Shown here one piece after another: positions 8,480-16,658 of a DNA stretch of 38,087 bases (the first letter of the stretch is position 1; each line of letters starts with the position of its first letter). This DNA is from CAZVWW01 sp964631265 (GTDB taxonomy: Bacteria; Thermotogota; Thermotogae; MWEM01). The notes below the pieces were generated by a model. The model saw only the letters and a program-made list of their open reading frames with translations, did no database searches and had not been told where the DNA came from. The translations under genes and the position numbers were made by a program. The stretch lies in assembly GCA_964631265.1 (NCBI GenBank), contig CAZVWW010000008.1, positions 1-38,087 on the forward strand. The letters are read 5' to 3'.

Positions 8480-8488
8480 CACCCCTTA

Positions 8489-9886
8489 ATGGCGAATAAT
8501 ATGAAGACCCCCCCGAACGATATTGAGGCTGAAAGAGCCGTTCTCGGATCAATCTTTCTTGATTCTGAGATAACGGGGGATATCATGGAAATCCTCAGAC
8601 ATGAGGATTTTTATAACGAGGCCAATAAAAGAATATACAACTGTATGGAAATCCTCTATGACGAAGCCGAGGCCATCGACCCGCTGACGCTGACGGATCT
8701 GCTGCGTAAGCAGGGGAATCTTCAAAGAGTGGGCGGGGAGATCACAATCGCGCAGCTGGCGGACTCCGTTCCCACATCCGCTCATGCGAGGCATTATGCA
8801 AAGGTGGTCCGGGAAAAATCGATTCTGAGAAATCTCATCTCCGCCGGGAGTAAGATCGTTGAAAGCGCCTTTAGCCTGGACGACGTTGAGAATATTCTTG
8901 ATCAGGCGGAGAGAAGTATTTTGAGCATCGGAGAAAGATACATTGATAAATCTTATGCCCCCATTGGAAAGATTGTTCACAACGCATTTGACAAACTCGA
9001 TCAGATCAAAATAAGGCACAACTCCCCGGAGGGCAACCTTTATGTCACAGGTCTTGCGACCGGATTCAGAGCTCTCGATGAAATGACTACCGGCTTTCAC
9101 CGCTCTGATCTGATTATTGTGGCGGCAAGACCTTCCATGGGAAAATCCGCCCTTGCCCTGCAGCTTGCCAGGAATATGGCCGTTGATCACGGTCTGAAAG
9201 TGGGGATATTCAGTCTCGAAATGTCGTCGGAACAGATCGCACTCCGACTGCTGAGCCTTGAATCAAGGGTCAACTTTGAGAAGCTGAGAAAGGCTGATCT
9301 GACCTCTGATGAATGGGAGCGGTTGACCCATGCCGCCAGTAAGTTTATGGAGACCTCGATTATCATTGATGATGATTCCATGCTCGACCCGAGAGGATTG
9401 AGAACCAAGGTCAGGAGAATCAAAAAGGAATATGGTCTTGATGCCGTTATCATTGACTATCTCCAGTTAATGAACAGCGGCAGAAATCGCGAAAACCGGC
9501 AACAGGAGATCACAGAGATATCGCGTTCCATGAAGATCCTCGGTAAAGAGATGGATATTGCCGTCGTGGCAGCCTCTCAGCTTTCAAGATCCGTTGAGCA
9601 ACGTGAGGATAAACGCCCCAGACTCTCGGATTTAAGAGAATCGGGTGCCATTGAACAGGATGCCGACACCGTTTTGTTCATCCACCGGGAGGCCTATTAC
9701 ACGAGAAGTAAGCACTCTTCCGATGAATCGGAGATACAGCGGATTAACCAGCCCCATGCATCAGAGATTATCATCGGAAAACAGCGAAACGGTCCCGTGG
9801 GAAGCATTAATCTCATGTTCGACCCGACTGTGGTTGGCTTCTTCTCCCTGGATGGAAGACCGGTTCCCAACAACGGTGGTGGATAA
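8489..9886 (+). CDS. dnaB: Replicative DNA helicase DnaB
   Basis: A 465-residue hexameric helicase that unwinds DNA at the replication fork. The N-terminal DnaB domain begins with the typical PPNDIEAERAVLGSIFLD. The RecA-like domain contains Walker A (ARPSMGKSALALQ, near residue 220), the SLEMSSEQ motif, Walker B with DAVIIDYLQLM, and VVAASQLSRSVEQREDKRP with the arginine-finger region, then DLRESGAIEQDAD and FIHREAYY. No intein or insertion interrupts it. The ribosome-binding site (AGGATG) is about 12 bases before the ATG, a long spacer. The next gene follows after 16 bases. Confidence 0.97.
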   Translation: MANNMKTPPNDIEAERAVLGSIFLDSEITGDIMEILRHEDFYNEANKRIYNCMEILYDEAEAIDPLTLTDLLRKQGNLQRVGGEITIAQLADSVPTSAHARHYAKVVREKSILRNLISAGSKIVESAFSLDDVENILDQAERSILSIGERYIDKSYAPIGKIVHNAFDKLDQIKIRHNSPEGNLYVTGLATGFRALDEMTTGFHRSDLIIVAARPSMGKSALALQLARNMAVDHGLKVGIFSLEMSSEQIALRLLSLESRVNFEKLRKADLTSDEWERLTHAASKFMETSIIIDDDSMLDPRGLRTKVRRIKKEYGLDAVIIDYLQLMNSGRNRENRQQEITEISRSMKILGKEMDIAVVAASQLSRSVEQREDKRPRLSDLRESGAIEQDADTVLFIHREAYYTRSKHSSDESEIQRINQPHASEIIIGKQRNGPVGSINLMFDPTVVGFFSLDGRPVPNNGGG

Positions 9887-9902
9887 CTGCAAAACGAAGG
9901 GA

Positions 9903-11303
9903 ATGAACGATTTGAGGATACTGCTTGTCAATCCATGGATCTACGATGTGGCCGCTTATGATTACTGGTTAAAGCCACTGGGGCTCCTGATCCTGGCCGG
10001 ATATCTTGATAGGAGCGGTCATGATTTAAAACTCATTGACTGTCTGGACCGTTATGATCCCGAACAGACCCGACTGAAGGGAAAAAGTCCAAAGTCCAAG
10101 TGGAATGGTACAGGGAAATTCAACAGCCAAAAGGTTCAAAAGCCGGATGCCTTGAAAACGGTTCCAAGATTCTTGAAGCGCTATGGTATCTCCAAAGAAT
10201 TATTTATCAAAAAGCTCCTTGGCTTAAAAACAGAAGGTTGGGTGCCGGATGCAGTCTTTGTTACATCAGCGATGACCTACTGGTATCCGGGTCCATGGGA
10301 AGTCATTAAGAATGTCAAGACCATTTTCCCTGATACGAAAACCTTTCTCGGGGGTAATTATCCCAATCTGATGAAAGAACATGCCCTGGATTCCGGCGCG
10401 GATGTGGTCTGTTCCAACAGCAGAATCAGAAAGGTGATCCCATTTTTAAGGAAAAATGGGATTGACATGAAACCCGGAATCGAAGGCGAGTTCAACCTCA
10501 TCCCTCTTTACGATCTCTACCAACACGAAACAAGTCATCTCGTCTTCCTGACATCCGTTGGCTGCCCGTACCGGTGCACATACTGTGCCACCCCGTTTCT
10601 CCACGACTTTAAACAGGAAAAGCCTGAAAGACTGGCCGATAGCATTGAGAGATATTCCGATCAATTCAAGGTCCGGAATATCGCATTCTTTGATGATGCC
10701 ATTCTGGTGAACCACGAAGCACATTTTGATGTATTGCTTAAAGAGATTATCAACAGAGGTTTGCCCGGGAGAGGGGTCATGCTCCATTTGCCAAATGGAA
10801 TCCATGCCAGGCTCCTGACAGGAGAAACTGCCAGGCTGATGAAGCGGGCAAACGTTAAAACGATCAAGATCGCACTTGAAACAGTGGACGAGGACCTCCA
10901 AAGAGATACCGGCAGTAAGGTCACCACTGAGGAATTCAACACGGCCATGGAAATACTCTTTGAAGCGGGCTTTACAAAAAAAGAGCTTGGGGTATTTCTC
11001 CTGGTTAACCTCCCGGGTCAGCATTTTCGGGAAACCATTGAGATCCACAACATCTGCCGTGATCTCGATGTCTTCCCCGAGATTAACGAATACACCCCCA
11101 TACCGGGCACTAAAGAGTTCGAGAAGGTACTTGAAACAAATACACTGCCCGCTGATTGGGATCCGATACAGTTGAACAACACCGTTCTTCCTTTTTTCTG
11201 GTCTGAGGGATTCACAATAGAGGAAATTGAGAAGATGAAGCATTACAACAAAAAAATCACAAAACTACTGGAGGGAGAGAACAAATGGAACAAAAACTCA
11301 TGA
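9903..11303 (+). CDS. Radical SAM protein of unknown function, B12-binding-like N-terminus
   Basis: A 466-residue protein. The N-terminal region (1-215) has a Rossmann-like layout (LRILLVNPW, LGLLILAGYLDRSGHDLKLID, then PDAVFVTSAMT and TFLGGNYPN) resembling cobalamin-binding domains, but the cobalamin-ligating DxHxxG motif is absent. The radical SAM core has C221, C225 and C228 (CPYRCTYC), followed by IAFFDDAIL and the KTIKIALETVD and GVFLLVNLPG strands. No auxiliary cluster is apparent. The ATG at 9903 is very close to GAAGGG; a TTG three codons later has better spacing. The end overlaps tldD by 19 bases, implying translational coupling. The reaction is unknown; I recall similar genes in other anaerobes but no assigned activity. 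Confidence 0.8.
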   Translation: MNDLRILLVNPWIYDVAAYDYWLKPLGLLILAGYLDRSGHDLKLIDCLDRYDPEQTRLKGKSPKSKWNGTGKFNSQKVQKPDALKTVPRFLKRYGISKELFIKKLLGLKTEGWVPDAVFVTSAMTYWYPGPWEVIKNVKTIFPDTKTFLGGNYPNLMKEHALDSGADVVCSNSRIRKVIPFLRKNGIDMKPGIEGEFNLIPLYDLYQHETSHLVFLTSVGCPYRCTYCATPFLHDFKQEKPERLADSIERYSDQFKVRNIAFFDDAILVNHEAHFDVLLKEIINRGLPGRGVMLHLPNGIHARLLTGETARLMKRANVKTIKIALETVDEDLQRDTGSKVTTEEFNTAMEILFEAGFTKKELGVFLLVNLPGQHFRETIEIHNICRDLDVFPEINEYTPIPGTKEFEKVLETNTLPADWDPIQLNNTVLPFFWSEGFTIEEIEKMKHYNKKITKLLEGENKWNKNS

Positions 11304-12667
11304 AGAAGGCCCTCAACAGAATGATGAGAGGCGGAGCTGATTTTGCCGATCTTTTTTTAGAGAAGAAAACCAGCTCAAATATGGAGATGACCAATGGCAA
11401 TTTGGAAACCGTCAATTCCGGTGTTTCACACGGGATCGGCTTGAGAGGCATCACTGGAAAAACCGCGATATATGCCTTCACAAACGATCTGAGCGAGGAT
11501 TCGATACTCTCAGTCTGCGATCGTATTGTACAGGCCCTGGGAACTGCTGAGAACAAGGATATTGCTTTGAATCTTAAAAAACGGAACGTTAAGCAGGCCA
11601 GCCCCATCCTTTTCTATCCCGATAAGGTCAAAAAAAGCGATAAGTATCATGTGATGAAACTGGCACATGAAGGGGCATTCAATTATTCCGATCTGATCAA
11701 CGAGGTCAGGACCATCTATCTTGATTCCAACCAGAAGATAACCGTTGCAAATTCCGAGGGTCTCTTTGCAGAGGACCAGCGTACGAGAAGTAGATTACTT
11801 GTGATTGCTGTGGCTTCCAAAGAAGGAGAAAAAGAAACCGGTTTACAGGGGCCTGGCGCCAGCATGGGCTTTGAATTTTTCAACACCGTGGATGTCAGGG
11901 AGAGAGGTAGATTGGCCGCCAGGATTGCCGTTAAGATGATCCATGCAGATTACGCCCCGGCAGGCAAGATGCCGGTCATAATCTCCAACCGTTTCGGCGG
12001 TGTCATCTTCCATGAAGCCTGCGGGCACGCGCTGGAGGCAACCTCTGTCTCCAAGAATGCTTCTGTTTTCACCGGAAAACTCGGTGAAAAGATTGCCGGC
12101 GACTGTGTTTCTGCAGTGGATGATGCCACCATCCCCAATGCCTGGGGTTCGTCCAATATCGACGATGAGGGAACACCCACTCAGCGGACATTGTTGATTG
12201 AAAACGGTATTCTTAAGAATTATCTTGTTGACAGACTTGGCGGGATAAGAATGGACATGCCCTCAACGGGAAGCGGCCGGAGGCAGGATTACACCTATGC
12301 ACCGACGTCGAGGATGTCCAACACCTTTATACTCCCCGGTGACTATCTGCCCGAAGAGATCATATCTGAGACCGAAAAGGGTCTGTATGCCAAGAAAATG
12401 GGAGCCGGCTCGGTCAATCCTTCAACCGGTGAGTTCAACTTCGCAGTCAGAGAGGGCTATCTGATAGAAAACGGAAAGATTGTAAAACCGGTGCGCGGAG
12501 CCACCCTGATCGGCAAGGGACAGGATGTCATACAGAACATCGATATGATTGGAAACGACCTTGAAAGAGCCCAGGGAAACTGCGGTTCACTCTCGGGATC
12601 GGTACCGGCTGACATCGGGCAGCCCACCATCCGGGTCAAAGAGATATTAGTAGGGGGGAGAAGCTGA
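11285..12667 (+). CDS. tldD: TldD-type metalloprotease subunit
   Basis: A 460-residue protein of the TldD half of the TldD-TldE zinc protease, which degrades or trims unfolded peptides and processes modified peptides such as microcin B17. The zinc motif HEACGH (H243, E244, H248) is intact, and the C-terminal GNCGSLSGSVPADIGQPTIRV region carries the third-ligand Cys. The length fits the family. The gene overlaps the preceding radical SAM gene by 19 bases and ends on the first base of the tldE start (TGATG), so all three are probably translated as a unit. Confidence 0.95.
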   Translation: MEQKLMKKALNRMMRGGADFADLFLEKKTSSNMEMTNGNLETVNSGVSHGIGLRGITGKTAIYAFTNDLSEDSILSVCDRIVQALGTAENKDIALNLKKRNVKQASPILFYPDKVKKSDKYHVMKLAHEGAFNYSDLINEVRTIYLDSNQKITVANSEGLFAEDQRTRSRLLVIAVASKEGEKETGLQGPGASMGFEFFNTVDVRERGRLAARIAVKMIHADYAPAGKMPVIISNRFGGVIFHEACGHALEATSVSKNASVFTGKLGEKIAGDCVSAVDDATIPNAWGSSNIDDEGTPTQRTLLIENGILKNYLVDRLGGIRMDMPSTGSGRRQDYTYAPTSRMSNTFILPGDYLPEEIISETEKGLYAKKMGAGSVNPSTGEFNFAVREGYLIENGKIVKPVRGATLIGKGQDVIQNIDMIGNDLERAQGNCGSLSGSVPADIGQPTIRVKEILVGGRS

Positions 12668-14022
12668 TGAAGAGAAAAGAATTCAAAGAGAAGGTCTTTA
12701 AACAGGCTGAAAAAAAAGGATTGAAGGATTATGAGCTTTACTTTGCCACTTCGAGGGAGTTCGAGGTCTCGATCAACAACGGCATGATTCAGAATTATAA
12801 AGATGCTGAAAAGGGTGGCGTTAGTTTCAAGGCAGTCAAAGATGCCAGGGCCGGTTACAGTTACACCGAGGATTTCACGGGAGAAGAGGCCAAACGACTG
12901 GTGAAAGATGCCACTGAAAACCTTGAACTCATCAGTGTAGCGGACAGCGAGGATATATACCGGGTAAAAACAACATTTGAGAACTGGAAGGATTATGATG
13001 AGGCGTTTGAAGAGATAGCGGCATCTGAGAAGATAGAAAAGACTAAACAATTGGAAAAGATGATCCTTGACAAAGATAAACGCATTATCAACGTCCCCTA
13101 CTGTTATAGTGTGAACCACAAAAATGAGATCTTCTTTGCCAATTCTGCCGGCTGTGAATACACGTTTAAAACCGGTGGCGGCGGTATGTATGGCGGTGCT
13201 GTTGCAACCAACGGAAAGCAAAACAAATTCGGACTGGACTTCCTTTTTTCAACGGATCCCGGAAAAATTGACACAGAAGAACTGGCCGAAAAGATTGGAC
13301 AAAAGGCTCTCAGGATGCTGGATTCCAAGAGTATTAAAAGTGGAAAATACCCGACAATATTGAATCATGAGGTTGTTGGCTCACTTCTCGGTCTCTTTGT
13401 TCAGATGATTTCAGCTGAAAACGTTCAAAAGGGATTTTCACTGCTCAAGGGCAAACTGGGCAAAGAAATAATATCCGAAAAACTCAGCATCTTAGACGAC
13501 CCCGCCTATCCCGACAGTATCCACAATGTTCCCGCGGATGCTCAGGGAGTGGCCACCGCTAAAAAGCGTATTGTTCAACACGGCAGTTTAAAGACATATC
13601 TGCACAGCATCAAAACAGCGAAAAAAGACGGGACGGACCCAACGGGCAATGCCTTCAGAGGCAGTTATAAAGGCACAGAGACCATTAACCCGGTCAACAT
13701 CGTTATTAAAAAGGGCGATCTGTCAATGGAAGATTTGATGCAGAAGATGAGCGACGGGGTCTTAATCACGGAAGTTCAGGGAATGCACGCAGGAGCAAAT
13801 GCTGTCTCCGGCGAATTCTCATTAAGTGCTGCAGGGTTCAGAATTGAAAATGGAAAAAGGGCCTACCCGATCGAACAGATCACTTTAAACGGAAATCTGC
13901 TCAGTATGCTTGGCGATGTGATGGAGGTCGGAGCTGACAGACAGCAGGCAATGACCTTTTCCTACGGAACATTCGTTCCGTCGTTATACATCAAAGAGAT
14001 GGATATTGCCGGAAGCGACTGA
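12667..14022 (+). CDS. tldE: TldE/PmbA-type protease partner subunit
   Basis: A 451-residue partner of TldD, related to it but without the HExxxH zinc motif: the equivalent region reads ILNHEVVGSLLGLF. This is the known arrangement of the heterodimer, in which TldE shapes the peptide channel and TldD holds the metal. Family features include SVNHKNEIFFANSAGCEY and the C-terminal NGNLLSMLGDVMEVGAD. The ATG overlaps the tldD stop. An overlapping coaE start follows. Substrates in this organism are unknown. Confidence 0.93.
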   Translation: MKRKEFKEKVFKQAEKKGLKDYELYFATSREFEVSINNGMIQNYKDAEKGGVSFKAVKDARAGYSYTEDFTGEEAKRLVKDATENLELISVADSEDIYRVKTTFENWKDYDEAFEEIAASEKIEKTKQLEKMILDKDKRIINVPYCYSVNHKNEIFFANSAGCEYTFKTGGGGMYGGAVATNGKQNKFGLDFLFSTDPGKIDTEELAEKIGQKALRMLDSKSIKSGKYPTILNHEVVGSLLGLFVQMISAENVQKGFSLLKGKLGKEIISEKLSILDDPAYPDSIHNVPADAQGVATAKKRIVQHGSLKTYLHSIKTAKKDGTDPTGNAFRGSYKGTETINPVNIVIKKGDLSMEDLMQKMSDGVLITEVQGMHAGANAVSGEFSLSAAGFRIENGKRAYPIEQITLNGNLLSMLGDVMEVGADRQQAMTFSYGTFVPSLYIKEMDIAGSD

Positions 14023-14641
14023 GAAAAGATTGAATAAGCGACAATTCCTTAGTGTCGGGATAACCGGATTGATGGGATCGGGCAAAAGCACTGTTCTTGA
14101 ATTCTTTCGCCGGTCCGGGTATCCCGGCATTAATATGGACATGATCGGACATCAGTGTCTTACGTTATCAACCATCAAAGAAAGGATCAGAAAATCCATA
14201 TCGAATGAGATCTTTGATGAGGACGGACAGATTTCCAGGAAGAAACTGGGATGTATCGTCTTTTCGGATCCCGATAAGCTCCAGACATTAAACGCCATTA
14301 TGCATCCTGAAATGAATCGAATGGCAAGAGAATGGATAACGGAAAAGTATCACGAAGGGTTCCGATTGGTCTTTCTTGAAGCCGCCATACTCTTCCGGAT
14401 GCGGATGGACGAATACCTTGATCAGATAATCTTTGTAGATTCACAGGAAAATGATATAATCAAGCGTATTAAGCAACGGGATAAGATGGATGAGCGTACC
14501 ATTCGAAACAGGATTAAGCATCAGAAGGCGAATAAGGAAAAAGCTGATTACGTCTTACATAACAGTAATGACAGAAAAGATTTATTTCTGGATTGTAGGG
14601 ATATTGAGAAAAATCTTTTGAGAAAAATCCGGAGTCTTTGA
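14006..14641 (+). CDS. coaE: Dephospho-CoA kinase
   Basis: A kinase of about 203-211 residues catalysing the last step of coenzyme A synthesis, phosphorylation of the ribose 3'-OH of dephospho-CoA. The P-loop reads GITGLMGSGKST; INMDMIGH carries the substrate-binding acid, and LNAIMHPEMN, FLEAAILF and QRDKMDERTIRNRIKHQ follow in family order, ending with ADYVLHN. Two TTG starts are possible: 14006, with GAGATGG just upstream and overlapping tldE by 17 bases, and 14030, with only a weak site. The first is reported. The coupling to tldE is positional only. Confidence 0.9.
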   Translation: MPEATEKRLNKRQFLSVGITGLMGSGKSTVLEFFRRSGYPGINMDMIGHQCLTLSTIKERIRKSISNEIFDEDGQISRKKLGCIVFSDPDKLQTLNAIMHPEMNRMAREWITEKYHEGFRLVFLEAAILFRMRMDEYLDQIIFVDSQENDIIKRIKQRDKMDERTIRNRIKHQKANKEKADYVLHNSNDRKDLFLDCRDIEKNLLRKIRSL

Positions 14642-14645
14642 AATG

Positions 14646-14674
14646 TTGATATAACTGCTCATTTATGGTATCAT
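14646..14674 (+). promoter_or_regulatory. ssrA promoter
   Basis: TTGATA (14646-14651), a 17-base spacer, then TATCAT (14669-14674), with TGG immediately before the -10 box. This near-consensus promoter would start transcription around 14681, about ten bases before the mature 5' end of the tmRNA. It lets ssrA be expressed independently of the upstream operon. Confidence 0.75.
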
Positions 14675-14691
14675 ACCCTTTGCCCTTACAA

Positions 14692-15075
14692 GGGGGCGAT
14701 TTGGGTTCGACGGGGGTAGATGGATATCAGGAAGCGTGTCGAGGTCTTCACAATCCTCGTAAAACAGGTGGAACAAATGTTTAATTGACGAACCAGAATT
14801 TGCAATGGCAGCGTAAGACTGCTGTCGATTCTCGGACATTGTGTTCCGGGACCGTCCCTTGGACTGTTTAGCTCGAGACAGACCCTGAGGACGTCAGAAA
14901 TTCGGGCTTACTTTTAGTCAGGACTACTTTGGCTAAAAGGACATCTTAAGGTAGTGTAGGTGTATCTGGTTGGTTTCCGTACCATGATACTCCGAAACTG
15001 AAACGGGGACTACACACGTAGATGCCTGGTGTGTGCTACCCTCGGACGGGGGTTCAATTCCCCCCGCCTCCACCA
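14692..15075 (+). ncRNA. ssrA: Transfer-messenger RNA (tmRNA)
   Basis: A 384-base tmRNA that rescues stalled ribosomes. The 5' arm GGGGGCG (14692-14698) pairs with CGCCTCC before the encoded ACCA end, followed by the conserved GATTTGGGTTCGACGGGGG start. A T-arm-like GGGGGTTCAATTCCCCC closes the tRNA-like domain. GAGG/CCTC and TTCAC/GTGGA pairings form the first pseudoknot. The open tag frame then ends DEPEFAMAA (GAC at 14787 to TAA at 14814-14816). By spacing from the pseudoknot, the resume codon is near 14784-14787, so the tag may begin with Ile or Asp. The CCA is encoded. The RNA identity is certain; the first tag residue is not. Confidence 0.96.
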
Positions 15076-15078
15076 GTT

Positions 15079-15119
15079 AAAAAGGCACAAATACTCATTT
15101 AGGTATTTGTGCCTTTTTT
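15079..15119 (+). terminator. ssrA rho-independent terminator, possibly bidirectional
   Basis: A perfect 16-bp stem, AAAAAGGCACAAATAC (15079-15094) with GTATTTGTGCCTTTTT (15103-15118), and an 8-base loop. It starts 4 bases after the tmRNA end and finishes in a T run. The A run on the left side means it can also stop transcription arriving on the opposite strand from the gene at 15199. Confidence 0.92.
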
Positions 15120-15198
15120 ATTGTTTGAGGAAAGTAAACACCCGGGGGTGGTGCGGCGAGGATGAGGTGCAGATCCCCGGCTTGCACCCATGATCCCG

Positions 15199-15648
15199 TC
15201 AAGAGTCCTCTGGCTCTTGTCCTTTATTCTTATATCTCTTCAACAGTTCGTTCTTTTCAAAATCGATATAGACTGGTCTATATGGCTCTGATTGAGAATC
15301 CCAGAAATCCTCAAGGACATCAATGACCTGACCGTCTTTTACTTTTCTTTTTGAATCCAGTGTGCAGTAATACCATCCGCTTCCTTCGTTGGAGAAATAG
15401 CATTCAACGCCGTTGAATTCATCCACAACCCTTTTGTCAAAACGCTTTATCAGGTAGATTGCGCCGTCTCTTTCTTCAAATGTCCCTTCAATTTTCTCTG
15501 TTTCGGCTAATTCATCCAAATCAACCGTATCGGGAACTTCATCTCTATCCGCAATCTTAAAGAATACGGTATTGTTCTCCACAATATCCGGCTCGGGACT
15601 CTCTTTAATCGCCTTTGAGCGTTCGATAATATCGTCTTTTTTTAACAT
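15199..15648 (-). CDS. Conserved-looking hypothetical protein, acidic
   Basis: A 149-residue soluble protein, not recognised. It is acidic, with a charged N-terminal helix (MLKKDDIIERSKAIKE), a strand-rich centre (AIYLIKRFDKR, VECYFSNEGSGWYYCTLDS) and an RPVYIDFEKNELLKRYKNK end. No signal peptide, membrane segment or cysteine cluster is present. The ATG at 15648 is chosen because AAGGTGAT ends 4 bases upstream; a GTG three codons earlier lies inside that site. The AT-rich 60 bases upstream could hold a promoter. It is the last gene of the - strand block and converges with ssrA. No function can be proposed. Confidence 0.75.
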   Translation of the reverse strand: MLKKDDIIERSKAIKESPEPDIVENNTVFFKIADRDEVPDTVDLDELAETEKIEGTFEERDGAIYLIKRFDKRVVDEFNGVECYFSNEGSGWYYCTLDSKRKVKDGQVIDVLEDFWDSQSEPYRPVYIDFEKNELLKRYKNKGQEPEDS

Positions 15649-15722
15649 ACATATCACCTTCTTATATAATTATAATTTCATCACATTATATAAGACGAAG
15701 ATATAAGCGTATTATTCAATTC

Positions 15723-16517
15723 TCATTCTTTGGACTTTTCATGATATCTGAGCTTTAACCTCTCGACCTCGTCTTTCATAACGGTTCTCAGTCTTTCCTC
15801 AAATGCTTCCTTTGTTGGAAAATCAGCTGGATTAAGCGGCTTCTTAATTGAGGCGAGGATTCTCCTGTTACGAATCATCCATTTTCCCTTTGGCATGGCA
15901 AATCGCGTTCCTTCGATAATGAGAGGAACCACCGGTTTTTTACTCTTATAAGCAAGTTTGACAGCGCCCTGCATAAACTCGCGGAGTTCTCCGTCTGTGC
16001 TTCGGGTACCTTCTGGAAACATTGATATGATCTTACCATCTTTTATATAGGTGAGTATTCGTCTGAGAGAGCGGGCTGCCTTCTGAGGATTGTTTCGGTC
16101 TATTGTCACACAGAAATTATCCATGGCCTGCTTGAAAAAGGGCATGGCGTTGAGTTCCTGTTTGGCTAAAAGATAGGTGTCGGGGGATATAAAACCGAGG
16201 ATCAGCATTGGATCAAGGTAACTCTGATGATTGGACATGATGATATAACTCTGTTCTTTCGGCAGGTTCTCCATTCCCTCTATCTCCGGCCGCATGCCGA
16301 CCCATGTGAACATCCTTTGGCCGAATTTCTTTGATTTCGGTCTCAGGTAGGCACGACTGCGCTCTTCACTATACTTTTTGCTTATGCTTGTGGCCTTGCT
16401 CATGGTATAAATACCATACAGCATATAAAAGAAAGCCGTTACAAAAAAATAAATCGGATAAAAGATGATCTTTGCCAGTTTTATATCCAATAGAAACACG
16501 TCTTTTAATCTGTTCAT
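15723..16517 (-). CDS. plsC: 1-acyl-sn-glycerol-3-phosphate acyltransferase
   Basis: A 264-residue membrane-associated acyltransferase making phosphatidic acid. The catalytic HX4D motif is NHQSYLD, preceded by SYIIMSN, and the glycerol-phosphate-binding motif is FPEGTRSTDGEL; VVPLIIEGT is the fourth conserved block. A hydrophobic N-terminal segment (about residues 14-40) anchors it in the membrane. The ATG at 16517 has GAGGTG just upstream; a GTG two codons earlier lies within that site. It is separated from argF by 141 bases containing an unusual inverted repeat. Confidence 0.92.
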   Translation of the reverse strand: MNRLKDVFLLDIKLAKIIFYPIYFFVTAFFYMLYGIYTMSKATSISKKYSEERSRAYLRPKSKKFGQRMFTWVGMRPEIEGMENLPKEQSYIIMSNHQSYLDPMLILGFISPDTYLLAKQELNAMPFFKQAMDNFCVTIDRNNPQKAARSLRRILTYIKDGKIISMFPEGTRSTDGELREFMQGAVKLAYKSKKPVVPLIIEGTRFAMPKGKWMIRNRRILASIKKPLNPADFPTKEAFEERLRTVMKDEVERLKLRYHEKSKE

Positions 16518-16556
16518 ATACACCTCTGAGAGTACATTATCAATTAGATTGAAGGG

Positions 16557-16629
16557 TAGGGTCCGGGTTTTGGGTGATAGGGTCTGGATAAAACAAAGAA
16601 ACGACTTTTTTCCAGACCCCCGGACCCTA
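16557..16629. repeat. Nested inverted repeat between plsC and argF
   Basis: Two concentric perfect arms. The outer arm is TAGGGTCCGGG (16557-16567) with its complement at 16619-16629. The inner arm is GGGTCTGGA (16580-16588) with TCCAGACCC at 16611-16619. The two left arms are themselves near-copies of an AGGGTCYGGR unit, while the right arms abut. The G+C-rich arms stand out in an AT-rich gap. On the - strand the structure lies after argF but has no closing T run, so it is not a classic terminator. Confidence 0.75.
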
Positions 16630-16658
16630 TATAACTATATAACCTATACCCTGATTAA

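Noticed and set aside
8549..9190. 213-codon - strand frame within dnaB
   Set aside because: Antisense to the highly conserved DnaB N-terminal and Walker regions, with no motif.
10446..11243. Long open frame on the - strand inside the radical SAM gene
   Set aside because: It is the antisense shadow of a gene with clear cluster motifs and overlaps it entirely; its own translation shows no domain.
9903..11303. Calling the radical SAM protein a cobalamin-dependent enzyme outright
   Set aside because: The Rossmann-like N-terminus lacks the DxHxxG cobalamin motif, so B12 binding is not supported by the sequence.
12457..13221. 254-codon - strand frame across the tldD/tldE junction
   Set aside because: Both + strand genes are intact across this region; the frame is a by-product of their codon use.
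15121..15198. G+C-rich patch with a GGTGCA/TGCACC hairpin (15166-15188), considered as a small RNA or tRNA remnant
   Set aside because: No tRNA arms or promoter fit, and the 6-bp stem is short. It lies between two convergent genes and is likely plain spacer.
806..15696. Shared 12-base string ATTATATAAGAC at 806-817 and 15685-15696
   Set aside because: Very AT-rich, in opposite orientation relative to the nearby genes, and only two copies; chance is the best explanation.
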